5,319 nucleotides of DNA from JAFGVL01 sp031553685 (lineage in GTDB: Bacteria > Bacteroidota > Bacteroidia > Bacteroidales > Paludibacteraceae), in assembly GCA_031553685.1 (NCBI GenBank), contig JAVBLE010000075.1, positions 1-5,319 of the forward strand, given 5' to 3'. Shown in pieces: positions 1 through 5,180 of this stretch (the first letter of the stretch is position 1; each line of letters opens with the position of its first letter). Position numbers and translations under genes: made by a program. The notes beneath the pieces were generated by a model. It was given only the letters and a program-made list of their open reading frames with translations. It did not search any database and was not told where the DNA came from.

Positions 1-882
1 CTTTTTAATGTAAAACAAAATATTAGTTTGCCAGTTGATGATTGCATTCCTTTGGGAGAGATCTGTTATTCATATTTTGGAATACAAGCCTTCGACCGGA
101 AGTCTTCAATATCTGAGATAAAGGAAGATGAAAATCATTTAAAAATAATAGACGGAGGAGATATTCTTCCTTATTCTTATGCTATCCCTGAAAAATATTT
201 CAATTACCAAGAATCTAACATTAAAAGTGGGGGGGACTGGAATGTTTACAATCAAGAGAGAATTGTTGTAAGGCAAATCGGACAAACCCCAGTTGTTGGA
301 ATGAGTAAAGCAAATATACTTGCGTCAAATACTTTATATAGCATTTATACCAAAAATGGCGAGTATAACTTGAAGTACATTTTATGTATATTGAACTCAT
401 CCTTCATAAAGAGATTTTGGTTATCTAAATATTCAGATAGCAAGCAATTATTTCCCAAGATAAAAGGCTATCAATTAAAAGAATTACCTATTAAGCAAGC
501 CTCTTTATTAAATCAACAACCCTTCATCGAAAAAGCCGACCAAATGCTAACACTCAATGCCGAGTTGCAAACCAAGCGGCAGCGGTTTCACAAGCGGCTA
601 TCCGATAATCTCGACAATGGAGCATACCTCATCGTAATAACAGGAGCATTAGCCCGTTTCGACGAACTGGAATTCAAGCAATTTGTTGCCGAACTGAAAA
701 AGCAGAAAATCAACCTGTCGCTCAAAGAACAAGACGAATGGGAAGAATATTTCAACAGTTATAAAACAGAATGCAATGCTCTTTCCTCTCAAATAGCTGA
801 AACAGACAAAGCCATTGACCAAATGGTGTATGCGCTGTATGGATTGACGGAGGAGGAGATTGGGATTGTGGAAGGGAAATGA
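1..882 (+). CDS. Type II/IIG restriction-modification enzyme, C-terminal part (TaqI-like specificity domain); 5' truncated by window edge
   Basis: The frame is open back to base 1, so this is the 3' end of a larger gene; the TTG at 28 is not a credible start. Bases 150-500 resemble the TaqI-like C-terminal specificity domain found after N6-adenine methyltransferase or Eco57I-type modules. Landmarks are GGDILPYSY, then RIVVRQIGQTP, then NTLYSIY (328-348), then LKYILCILNSSFIKRFW (370-420) and the SKQLFPKIKGYQLKELPI stretch. This domain reads the DNA target. A charged helical, probably coiled-coil segment follows (532-600), and the protein ends with ALYGLTEEEI (832-861), a common tail in these enzymes. 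The catalytic methyltransferase motifs lie upstream of the window, so whether a nuclease is fused cannot be seen. GC content jumps inside the gene (27% over 361-480, 48% over 541-660, counted by hand), which suggests a mosaic origin. The next gene overlaps by 4 bp. The family call is firm; the exact R-M subtype is not. Confidence 0.85.
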   Translation, partial: LFNVKQNISLPVDDCIPLGEICYSYFGIQAFDRKSSISEIKEDENHLKIIDGGDILPYSYAIPEKYFNYQESNIKSGGDWNVYNQERIVVRQIGQTPVVGMSKANILASNTLYSIYTKNGEYNLKYILCILNSSFIKRFWLSKYSDSKQLFPKIKGYQLKELPIKQASLLNQQPFIEKADQMLTLNAELQTKRQRFHKRLSDNLDNGAYLIVITGALARFDELEFKQFVAELKKQKINLSLKEQDEWEEYFNSYKTECNALSSQIAETDKAIDQMVYALYGLTEEEIGIVEGK

Positions 883-1958
883 TAATAATAAAATTGAAAA
901 ATATGAATAATAAAAAACCAATATTATATTACAACGAACATACAAATAGGTGCTATTTAGAAGAAGATGTGGCAAAAGAGCTGCAAAGAGATTCGGCTAC
1001 TCCATATTTGTTTCTAGATGATTCTGAAAACTTATTGTTTGTGCCTCGTAAAGAAATTAAAATCTTGTATCATTACTGTACTTTTGAAACCATGATGAAC
1101 ATAATTAAGAGCCAATGTCTTTGGTTGTCAAATTGCAGAATGTCAAATGATTCGGAAGAACTTTTATATAGTGTAAAAAAATTAAAAGAATTATTTTTAT
1201 CATATATAGAGCAAGTAGAGAAAACAGATATTACAGATATTACAGATAGCAAAATTGATACAGCTATAAAAGCAATGAAAAATACACAAGCTATTGATGA
1301 TGAAAAAAAAGAATTAGCAATAGAGACTCTTGAAAAGTATCGATCATTAACCATGTCAGAAAGAAAAGAGTTTTATGTAAATAATCTTAAGAATGCAGAG
1401 TCTTTCGTTTATGAGGAACTGAAAAAACATTTTCGTCCAACTTATATTACATGTTTTTCGGAAGAAGCTGATAGATTAAGCCAGTGGAGAGGATATGCTG
1501 ATGATGGAAAAGGTGTTGCGATAGGTTTTGATGCAAATTGTTTAGATGACTTGAAAATTGAAAATCTTTTTTTTAAACAAATTGCATATTATCCAAATAG
1601 TCAGAAAATTCTTCTTGTTGAAGCTTTGATTGGACTCGTAAAGAACAAAGAGAGTATAAAAAACTGGATTTATAATATATTACCAATAATCAAACCGTTA
1701 GGTTTTCATGAGGAAAAAGAATGGCGACTTATATATGCCCCCAAGCCTGAAGATAGTCAACTACATTTTGGACATTTATTTAAAGAAAATAGAATGACTT
1801 ATCACTACAAACTACCTCTGTCAAAATTGCGAATTTCAGAAATTATAATTGGCTCAAAATCTCGATTAAATCCAATAGATGTACAATATTTTTTGTCAAG
1901 TAATGGAATGCAAATTGAGGAAAATCAAATAAAGAAGTCAGAGTTATCATACAGATAA
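879..1958 (+). CDS. DUF2971 domain protein, translationally coupled to the R-M gene
   Basis: This 359-residue protein has DUF2971 hallmarks in order: ILYHYCTFETMMNII near residue 62, LWLSNCRMSNDSEE (81-94), CFSEEADRLSQWRGYADDGK (192-211) leading into GVAIGFD, HEEKEWRLIYAP (277-288), and a closing SEIIIGSKSR (320-329). Residues 14-58 form a small extra N-terminal segment I do not recognise. Residues 100-185 are lysine/glutamate-rich and probably helical, and include a TDITDITD stretch encoded by a 9-bp direct repeat (1224-1250). No signal peptide or membrane segment is visible, so it is likely cytoplasmic. The ATG at 879 overlaps the preceding stop as ATGA, with GGAAGGG just upstream. An in-frame ATG at 903, in an A-rich context, is an alternative start giving 351 residues. 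The biochemical role of DUF2971 is unknown to me. Its place after a restriction-modification gene suggests a defence accessory or cargo, which is inference. Confidence 0.88.
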   Translation: MIIIKLKNMNNKKPILYYNEHTNRCYLEEDVAKELQRDSATPYLFLDDSENLLFVPRKEIKILYHYCTFETMMNIIKSQCLWLSNCRMSNDSEELLYSVKKLKELFLSYIEQVEKTDITDITDSKIDTAIKAMKNTQAIDDEKKELAIETLEKYRSLTMSERKEFYVNNLKNAESFVYEELKKHFRPTYITCFSEEADRLSQWRGYADDGKGVAIGFDANCLDDLKIENLFFKQIAYYPNSQKILLVEALIGLVKNKESIKNWIYNILPIIKPLGFHEEKEWRLIYAPKPEDSQLHFGHLFKENRMTYHYKLPLSKLRISEIIIGSKSRLNPIDVQYFLSSNGMQIEENQIKKSELSYR

Positions 1959-1991
1959 TTATTTGCTACAAGTATGTTAACCCATTGTCAT

Positions 1992-2022
1992 AGTTCAAGT
2001 CTGTGACTTGGACTTTCTTTTT
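1992..2022 (+). terminator. Rho-independent terminator after the DUF2971 gene
   Basis: A 10-bp stem (AGTTCAAGTC / GACTTGGACT, one G-T wobble) closes a 3-base loop (TGT) at 1992-2014. It is followed directly by TTCTTTTT. It lies 34 bases after the stop at 1958, so it probably ends the R-M/DUF2971 transcript. The hairpin also resembles the palindromic repeat at 2052-2074. Confidence 0.65.
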
Positions 2023-2024
2023 AC

Positions 2025-2074
2025 AACAGTTTCAAACTGTTTTCATTTTTAGGCATAAGTCGTAGACTTGCGCC
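2025..2074. repeat. Two further small palindromes, REP-like
   Basis: The palindrome at 2025-2041 is AACAGTT-TCA-AACTGTT, a perfect 7-bp stem, followed by TTCATTTTT. The one at 2052-2074 pairs GGC(A)T-AAGTC with GACTT-G(C)GCC around GTA. Its core AAGTCnnnGACTT is the same as that of the terminator hairpin at 1992-2014. Three compact palindromes within 83 bases of intergenic DNA look like a cluster of repetitive extragenic palindromes. Copy number in the genome cannot be seen from here. The rest of the gap to 2148 is an AT-rich leader. Confidence 0.5.
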
Positions 2075-2148
2075 AAATGGGAATAAGGCAAACACAAACC
2101 CAACAATCATTGAACTTTAAATTATTAAATCTTTGAATAAAAAACATC

Positions 2149-3291
2149 ATGAACAACTTCTCATTCCAAAACCCAACCCAATTAGTATTCGGCAAGGGAC
2201 AGATAGCCAAACTATCATCGCTTATCCCTGCGGATAAAAAGATAATGCTAACCTTTGGAGGTGGCAGTGTAAAACAAAATGGCGTGTACGAGCAAGTAAT
2301 CGAAGCATTGAAAGGACACAACTGCATCGAGTTTTGGGGCATAGAACCCAACCCGACAGTAGAAACACTACGCAAAGCCATTGCCTTAGGCAAAGAAAAG
2401 GGCGTTGACTTCCTGCTTGCCGTAGGCGGCGGTTCAGTGCTCGACGGTACGAAACTGGTTGCTGCCGCGATACCGTACGCCGGCGATGCGTGGGAAATCG
2501 TGCAAAAAGGGCATGCTGCCTCCGGATTGCCTTTTGCTTCGGTAATGACGCTGCCTGCCACCGGTTCGGAAATGAACGCAGGAGCGGTTATCTCGCGCAG
2601 CGAAACGCACGAGAAATACCCGTTTTATGGCAATTATCCGCAGTTTTCTATCCTCGACCCCGAGACTACTTATTCTTTGCCGGCGCACCAAATAGCTTGT
2701 GGTTTGGCAGATATTTATGTGCATGTGTTGGAGCAATATATGACCACTCCAGGACAATCACGCATTATGGACCGCTGGGCAGAAGGTTTATTGCAAACCG
2801 TGCTCGAAATTGCACCACTGATTAAAGAAGACCAGAAAAACTACGATGTAATGGCCGATTTTATGCTTTCGGCAACATTGGCGCTGAACGATTTTATCCG
2901 CATGGGCATTACACAAGACTGGGCTACGCACATGATCGGGCACGAACTTACCGCGCTGCACGGTGTTACGCATGGCGAATCGTTGGCGATTGTGATTGGC
3001 GGTACTTGGCGTGTGCTCAAAGAGCAAAAGCGCGCAAAACTACTTCAATATGCCGACAGAGTACTGCATGTAGTTGGTGGAAACGAAGATGAAAGGGTAG
3101 AAGCTGCTATTACACAAACCGAAGGTTTCTTCCGCTCGATAGGATTGGCTACTCGATTATCTGAAAAAGGGATAGGAGAGGAGAGCATCGATTTTATTGC
3201 CGATAAATTCAATAAAATGGGCATTAAATTGGGCGAGAAACAAAATGTGACAGGTGATGTAGTACGCGAGATTTTAATGACGGTGAAGTAA
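2149..3291 (+). CDS. yqhD: YqhD-family iron-containing alcohol dehydrogenase (NADPH-dependent aldehyde reductase)
   Basis: This 380-residue protein has the normal length for the group III metal-dependent alcohol dehydrogenases and closely resembles E. coli YqhD. It is expected to reduce short-chain aldehydes with NAD(P)H in the cytoplasm, serving detoxification or fermentation. The N-terminal nucleotide-binding half carries FGKG (15-18), GGGSVK (37-42, the loop that contacts the NADPH 2'-phosphate in YqhD), GIEPNP (64-69) and GGGSVLDGTK (93-102). LPATGSEMNAGAVISR follows at 135-150. All four metal ligands are conserved by spacing: D188 and H192 in LADIYVHVLEQY, H261 in the HMIGHEL segment, and H275 in HGVTHGE. 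The ATG at 2149 aligns exactly with the YqhD N-terminus (MNNF). No Shine-Dalgarno is visible; a partial -7-like box (AATCTTTG, 2128-2135) lies just upstream. The gene stands alone between palindromes and has higher GC than the R-M unit. Physiological substrate and metal (Zn or Fe) cannot be read from sequence. Confidence 0.93.
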   Translation: MNNFSFQNPTQLVFGKGQIAKLSSLIPADKKIMLTFGGGSVKQNGVYEQVIEALKGHNCIEFWGIEPNPTVETLRKAIALGKEKGVDFLLAVGGGSVLDGTKLVAAAIPYAGDAWEIVQKGHAASGLPFASVMTLPATGSEMNAGAVISRSETHEKYPFYGNYPQFSILDPETTYSLPAHQIACGLADIYVHVLEQYMTTPGQSRIMDRWAEGLLQTVLEIAPLIKEDQKNYDVMADFMLSATLALNDFIRMGITQDWATHMIGHELTALHGVTHGESLAIVIGGTWRVLKEQKRAKLLQYADRVLHVVGGNEDERVEAAITQTEGFFRSIGLATRLSEKGIGEESIDFIADKFNKMGIKLGEKQNVTGDVVREILMTVK

Positions 3292-3296
3292 TTTTG

Positions 3297-3385
3297 CAGT
3301 CAAAGATGTTTTTGGATTGCATTACATTACACAAAAGAATTAATTGAAAGGAAATTGTAAATTGTGTAGTTATGACTGTTTTTTT
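3297..3385 (+). terminator. Possible weak terminator after the alcohol dehydrogenase gene
   Basis: Two nested inverted repeats lie just after the stop: CAGTCA (3297-3302) pairs with TGACTG (3373-3378), and TACACAA (3328-3334) pairs with TTGTGTA (3362-3368). Seven T residues (3379-3385) follow. The stems are short and the loops long, so this is only a candidate. Confidence 0.3.
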
Positions 3386-3389
3386 ACAC

Positions 3390-3397
3390 TATTTTTG
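3390..3397 (+). promoter_or_regulatory. Bacteroidota -7 promoter box, probable promoter of the glycosyltransferase gene
   Basis: TATTTTTG matches the Bacteroidota -7 consensus TAnnTTTG at every defined position. No TTTG -33 box sits 19-21 bases upstream; the nearest TTG ends 25 bases before it. If functional, transcription would start near 3402-3404, only a few bases before the inserted element at 3410. Confidence 0.4.
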
Positions 3398-3461
3398 CGA
3401 AAAAAATCTTAGTACATGACAAAAATTAAATAAACAAAACAAAATCAATAGAAGCATTGTC

Positions 3462-3482
3462 ATTGCGGGCTTGACCCGCAAT
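3462..3482. repeat. Perfect GC-rich hairpin inside the MITE-like element
   Basis: ATTGCGGG-CTTGA-CCCGCAAT is a perfect 8-bp stem with a 5-base loop. It is GC-rich within AT-rich DNA and lies just inside the left subterminal repeat. Similar hairpins occur as dispersed repeats in several bacterial groups; copy number here is unknown. Confidence 0.6.
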
Positions 3483-3537
3483 CTCAGAAGACCTATTAAT
3501 GCTGCTTTTGCGATGTCTCCGCGACACTCCTCGTACC

Positions 3538-3559
3538 ACTTCGACTACGCTCAGTGACC
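3538..3559 (+). repeat. Dispersed repeat core, copy 1 of 3 (inside the MITE-like element)
   Basis: The segment ACTTCGACTACGCTCAGT plus GACC recurs in the window at 4453-4474 on the same strand (4 of 22 positions differ) and at 4501-4522 on the opposite strand (2 of 22 differ). It is non-coding in all three places. Confidence 0.7.
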
Positions 3560-3661
3560 ACTCGTCGTTTTGGTCGACATGACGATGCTTATATTGATTT
3601 AGCATAAAAATTTTTTTTTTGTCATGTACTAAAGAAAAAAATATAAAAAACACTTCGTATT

Positions 3662-4402
3662 ATGATTCGCAATAAGAAAATAGTTGTTGTTCTGCCGGCT
3701 TACAACGCAGCCGAAACATTACAGCAAACTTACGACGAAATCCCTTTCGAGATAGTTGACCATGTTATTCTGGTAGATGACCATAGTTCGGACGAAACGG
3801 CGGCATTGGGCAAAAAACTGGGGATAAATGATGTAATTGTACATGAAGAAAACAAGGGATATGGCGGCAATCAAAAAACCTGTTATAATCGAGCGCTGGA
3901 AGTAGGTGCCGATATTGTGGTAATGCTTCATCCTGATTACCAATATACGCCTAAATTATTGGCTTCGATGTGTTATATGATAGCCAACGATGTATATCCG
4001 GTAGTTATTGGGTCGCGTATTTTGGGCAAAGGAGCTTTGCGGGGCGGAATGCCTATCTATAAATACATTTCAAACCGTTTTTTGACCTTGGCTCAAAACT
4101 TTCTGATGCACCAGAAACTTAGCGAATACCACACCGGCTACCGGGCTTTCTCGCGAGAAGTATTGCGCAATATATCATACGAGAAAAACTCTGATGATTT
4201 TATATTCGATAATCAAATGATAGCTCAAATTTTTTACGCCGGATTCGAAATAGGTGAGGTATCTTGCCCTACCAAATATTTTGACGAAGCTTCATCAATC
4301 AATTTTAGTCGCAGTGTAAAATATGGATTAGGTGTTTTGGGTGTTTCCATCGGTTATTTTTTGCAAAAACTGGGTTTGAGGAAATATTATATCTTGAAAT
4401 AA
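3662..4402 (+). CDS. Family 2 glycosyltransferase, dolichyl-phosphate-mannose-synthase (DPM1)-like
   Basis: This complete 246-residue GT-A-fold glycosyltransferase would transfer a sugar from a nucleotide donor, probably to a polyprenyl-phosphate or glycan acceptor at the inner membrane face. VVVLPAYNAAETL (8-20) opens the nucleotide-binding fold. VDDHSSDET (38-46) supplies the first acidic pair. NKGYGGNQ (64-71) follows, and MLHPDYQY (88-95) holds the position usually filled by the metal-binding DXD, here HPD. GSRIL (117-121) and EYHTGYRAFSREVL (155-168) carry the acceptor-side and catalytic region. No transmembrane helix is obvious; the C-terminus (221-246) is mildly hydrophobic and ends in basic residues, so peripheral membrane attachment is possible. 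The ATG at 3662 directly precedes MIRNKKIVVVLPAYN, leaving the usual few residues before the first strand. The leader is A-rich and lacks a Shine-Dalgarno. A MITE-like element separates the gene from its likely promoter at 3390. Donor and acceptor are unknown. Confidence 0.92.
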   Translation: MIRNKKIVVVLPAYNAAETLQQTYDEIPFEIVDHVILVDDHSSDETAALGKKLGINDVIVHEENKGYGGNQKTCYNRALEVGADIVVMLHPDYQYTPKLLASMCYMIANDVYPVVIGSRILGKGALRGGMPIYKYISNRFLTLAQNFLMHQKLSEYHTGYRAFSREVLRNISYEKNSDDFIFDNQMIAQIFYAGFEIGEVSCPTKYFDEASSINFSRSVKYGLGVLGVSIGYFLQKLGLRKYYILK

Positions 4403-4452
4403 ATTATGCATATCCGCAATGCAATGTCGCTCGGTTATCCGGCGGCTTCGAT

Positions 4453-4522
4453 ACTTCGACTACATTCAGCAACCGAAAACCTCAGTTACCGCACCATGCA
4501 GGTTACTGAGCGGAGTCGAAGT
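4453..4522. repeat. Imperfect inverted repeat built from two opposed copies of the dispersed core
   Basis: 4453-4474 and 4501-4522 are reverse complements at 18 of 22 positions, with a 26-base loop. A shorter alternative hairpin lies within it: CTCAGTTACC (4481-4490) against GGTTACTGAG (4501-4510), 9 of 10 matching. The same right arm can therefore pair with either of two left arms. It sits about 50 bases after the glycosyltransferase stop. There is no clean T-tract, so it is not a simple terminator. Confidence 0.65.
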
Positions 4523-4585
4523 GTCCGGTTATAGCGGGCAGGCTTAGGTCAAGAGATTGCTTCGTTCCTCTTGGAAAAACCGGAC
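4523..4585. repeat. Nested palindrome next to the inverted dispersed repeat
   Basis: GTCCGGTT (4523-4530) pairs perfectly with AACCGGAC (4578-4585). Inside it, CAAGAG (4550-4555) pairs with CTCTTG (4568-4573). It abuts the 4453-4522 inverted repeat, so 4431-4585 is one block of structured, non-coding DNA, possibly a decayed non-autonomous element. From 4586 to 4686 I see only a pyrimidine-rich low-complexity tract with repeated TTCTTAAT-like words. Confidence 0.5.
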
Positions 4586-4686
4586 TAGTCGCAACTTGTC
4601 CCTACAAACTTCCAACCAGAACCTTAGCTCCATTCTTAATCCTCATCTCTTAATTCTTAATTTTCAACTCCTAATTCTATAAAAAA

Positions 4687-4718
4687 TTTGCATAATTCAA
4701 AAAAAACCTGTTATTTTG
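4687..4718 (+). promoter_or_regulatory. Bacteroidota-type promoter (-33 TTTG, 20-bp spacer, -7 TTATTTTG)
   Basis: TTTG at 4687-4690 and TTATTTTG at 4711-4718 are separated by 20 bases. The second box matches TAnnTTTG at all defined positions but one. This is the best promoter match in the window. It points into the CA-repeat/heptad locus. Transcription would begin near 4722-4725, essentially at the ATG at 4723, so translation from that ATG would be leaderless or nearly so. Confidence 0.6.
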
Positions 4719-4722
4719 CACC

Positions 4723-4833
<111 letters not shown>

Positions 4834-4863
4834 TTTACGGAATAATGATTTATTAAAAAATAA

Positions 4864-4887
4864 TTTCTTACTCTTTTTTGTAAGAAA
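4864..4887. other. Hairpin upstream of the heptad-repeat ORF
   Basis: TTTCTTAC pairs with GTAAGAAA around TCTTTTTT, a perfect 8-bp stem with an 8-base loop. It ends 7 bases before the ATG at 4895, where a ribosome would bind if that ATG were used. Read on the minus strand it is followed by TTATTTTTT, so it could also act as a weak minus-strand terminator. Confidence 0.45.
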
Positions 4888-4894
4888 AAACCTA

Positions 4895-5179
4895 ATGCCT
4901 TCGAATGGATTTCTGTATCCGTTCGGGGGCATTTTATTTTTCGATACTACCTCCCCCAATTTAGCGGGTGCCTGCCAAAACTTTGCCGGTGCCTGCGGAA
5001 CTTTGGTGGGCACCCGCCAAAGTTGGGCAGACACCCGCGAAAGTTTCGTGGATACCTGCGAAAAGTTTGCAGGTGCCCGCCAAAAACTGGCAGGCGCCAG
5101 CGAAACTTTGGCAGGCACCCGCCAAAGTTTGGTTGGCGCCTGCCAAAACCCAATTTCTTCACATCAAACGAAATATTAA
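4895..5179 (+). CDS. Heptapeptide-repeat ORF of unknown function, possible 3' part of a phase-variable gene
   Basis: Starting at the ATG at 4895 this reads 94 residues. A hydrophobic opening, MPSNGFLYPFGGILFF (1-16), precedes nine heptads (residues 23-85) of pattern [LFW]-[AV]-[GD]-[AT]-[CRS]-[QEG]-[NSTK], for example LAGACQN and LAGTRQS, and a tail PISSHQTKY. A hydrophobic residue every seventh position is compatible with a helical or coiled array; many units carry Cys. The frame is open upstream to 4760, so it could be the 3' part of a longer gene entered from the ATG at 4723 when the CA tract has 17 or 14 units, giving about 152 residues. No family is recognised. Caution: the 21-bp unit lacks stops in all six frames, so openness is weak evidence for coding. 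The stop lies right at the apparent boundary of the insertion sequence, so the original 3' end may have been replaced. Confidence 0.35.
   Translation: MPSNGFLYPFGGILFFDTTSPNLAGACQNFAGACGTLVGTRQSWADTRESFVDTCEKFAGARQKLAGASETLAGTRQSLVGACQNPISSHQTKY
4961..5149. repeat. Nine tandem 21-bp units, each nearly palindromic
   Basis: The units start at 4961 and every 21 bases after that. The consensus is close to TTGGCAGGYRCCYGCCAAA plus two bases. Within each unit TTTGGC...GCCAAA form an inverted repeat, so the array looks much the same on both strands. GC is 111 of 189 (59%), far above the surrounding AT-rich DNA. The units have diverged from one another, so this is not a freshly amplified array. The 21-bp period keeps every reading frame in register. 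Confidence 0.95.
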
Positions 5180-5180
5180 T

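Larger units (their letters stand above)
3410..3631. mobile_element. MITE-like non-autonomous element with TA-flanked terminal inverted repeats
   Basis: The left end TAGTACATGACAAAAATT (from 3410) is mirrored by the right end TTTTTGTCATGTACTA (to 3631). Taking TA at 3410-3411 and 3630-3631 as the target duplication leaves a 218-bp element starting GTACATGAC. A second, subterminal inverted repeat lies inside: 3442-3463 matches the reverse complement of 3579-3600 at 20 of 22 positions. The element therefore folds back on itself. It has no credible ORF, so it would depend on a transposase supplied in trans. TA duplication is typical of the IS630/Tc1-mariner group, which makes that the likely parent; this is inference. 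Both flanks are A-rich (AAAAAAATCT and AAGAAAAAAA), a plausible insertion target. Confidence 0.65.

Noticed and set aside
1224..1250. Three 9-bp direct repeats (ACAGATATT) as a phase-variation tract
   Set aside because: The unit is a multiple of three, so changes would only add or remove Thr-Asp-Ile residues. Three copies, the last imperfect, is too few for a switch.
649..1354. Two minus-strand ORFs opposite the R-M and DUF2971 genes
   Set aside because: They are shadows of strongly supported plus-strand genes; their hydrophobic runs are the complements of Lys/Glu-rich codons.
1959..2148. Riboswitch or tRNA in the gap before the alcohol dehydrogenase
   Set aside because: Only short independent hairpins are present; there is no cloverleaf or recognisable aptamer core.
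2049..2561. Minus-strand ORF of 170 codons opposite the alcohol dehydrogenase
   Set aside because: It is antisense to a well-supported YqhD-like gene, with composition explained by that gene's codons and no family resemblance.
3426..3653. Minus-strand ORF of 75 codons in the MITE-like element
   Set aside because: It spans both inverted repeats of a foldback element, has no recognisable domain, and ends in low-complexity sequence.
4961..5149. CRISPR array
   Set aside because: The 21-bp units are directly contiguous with no spacers, and no cas-like gene is present.
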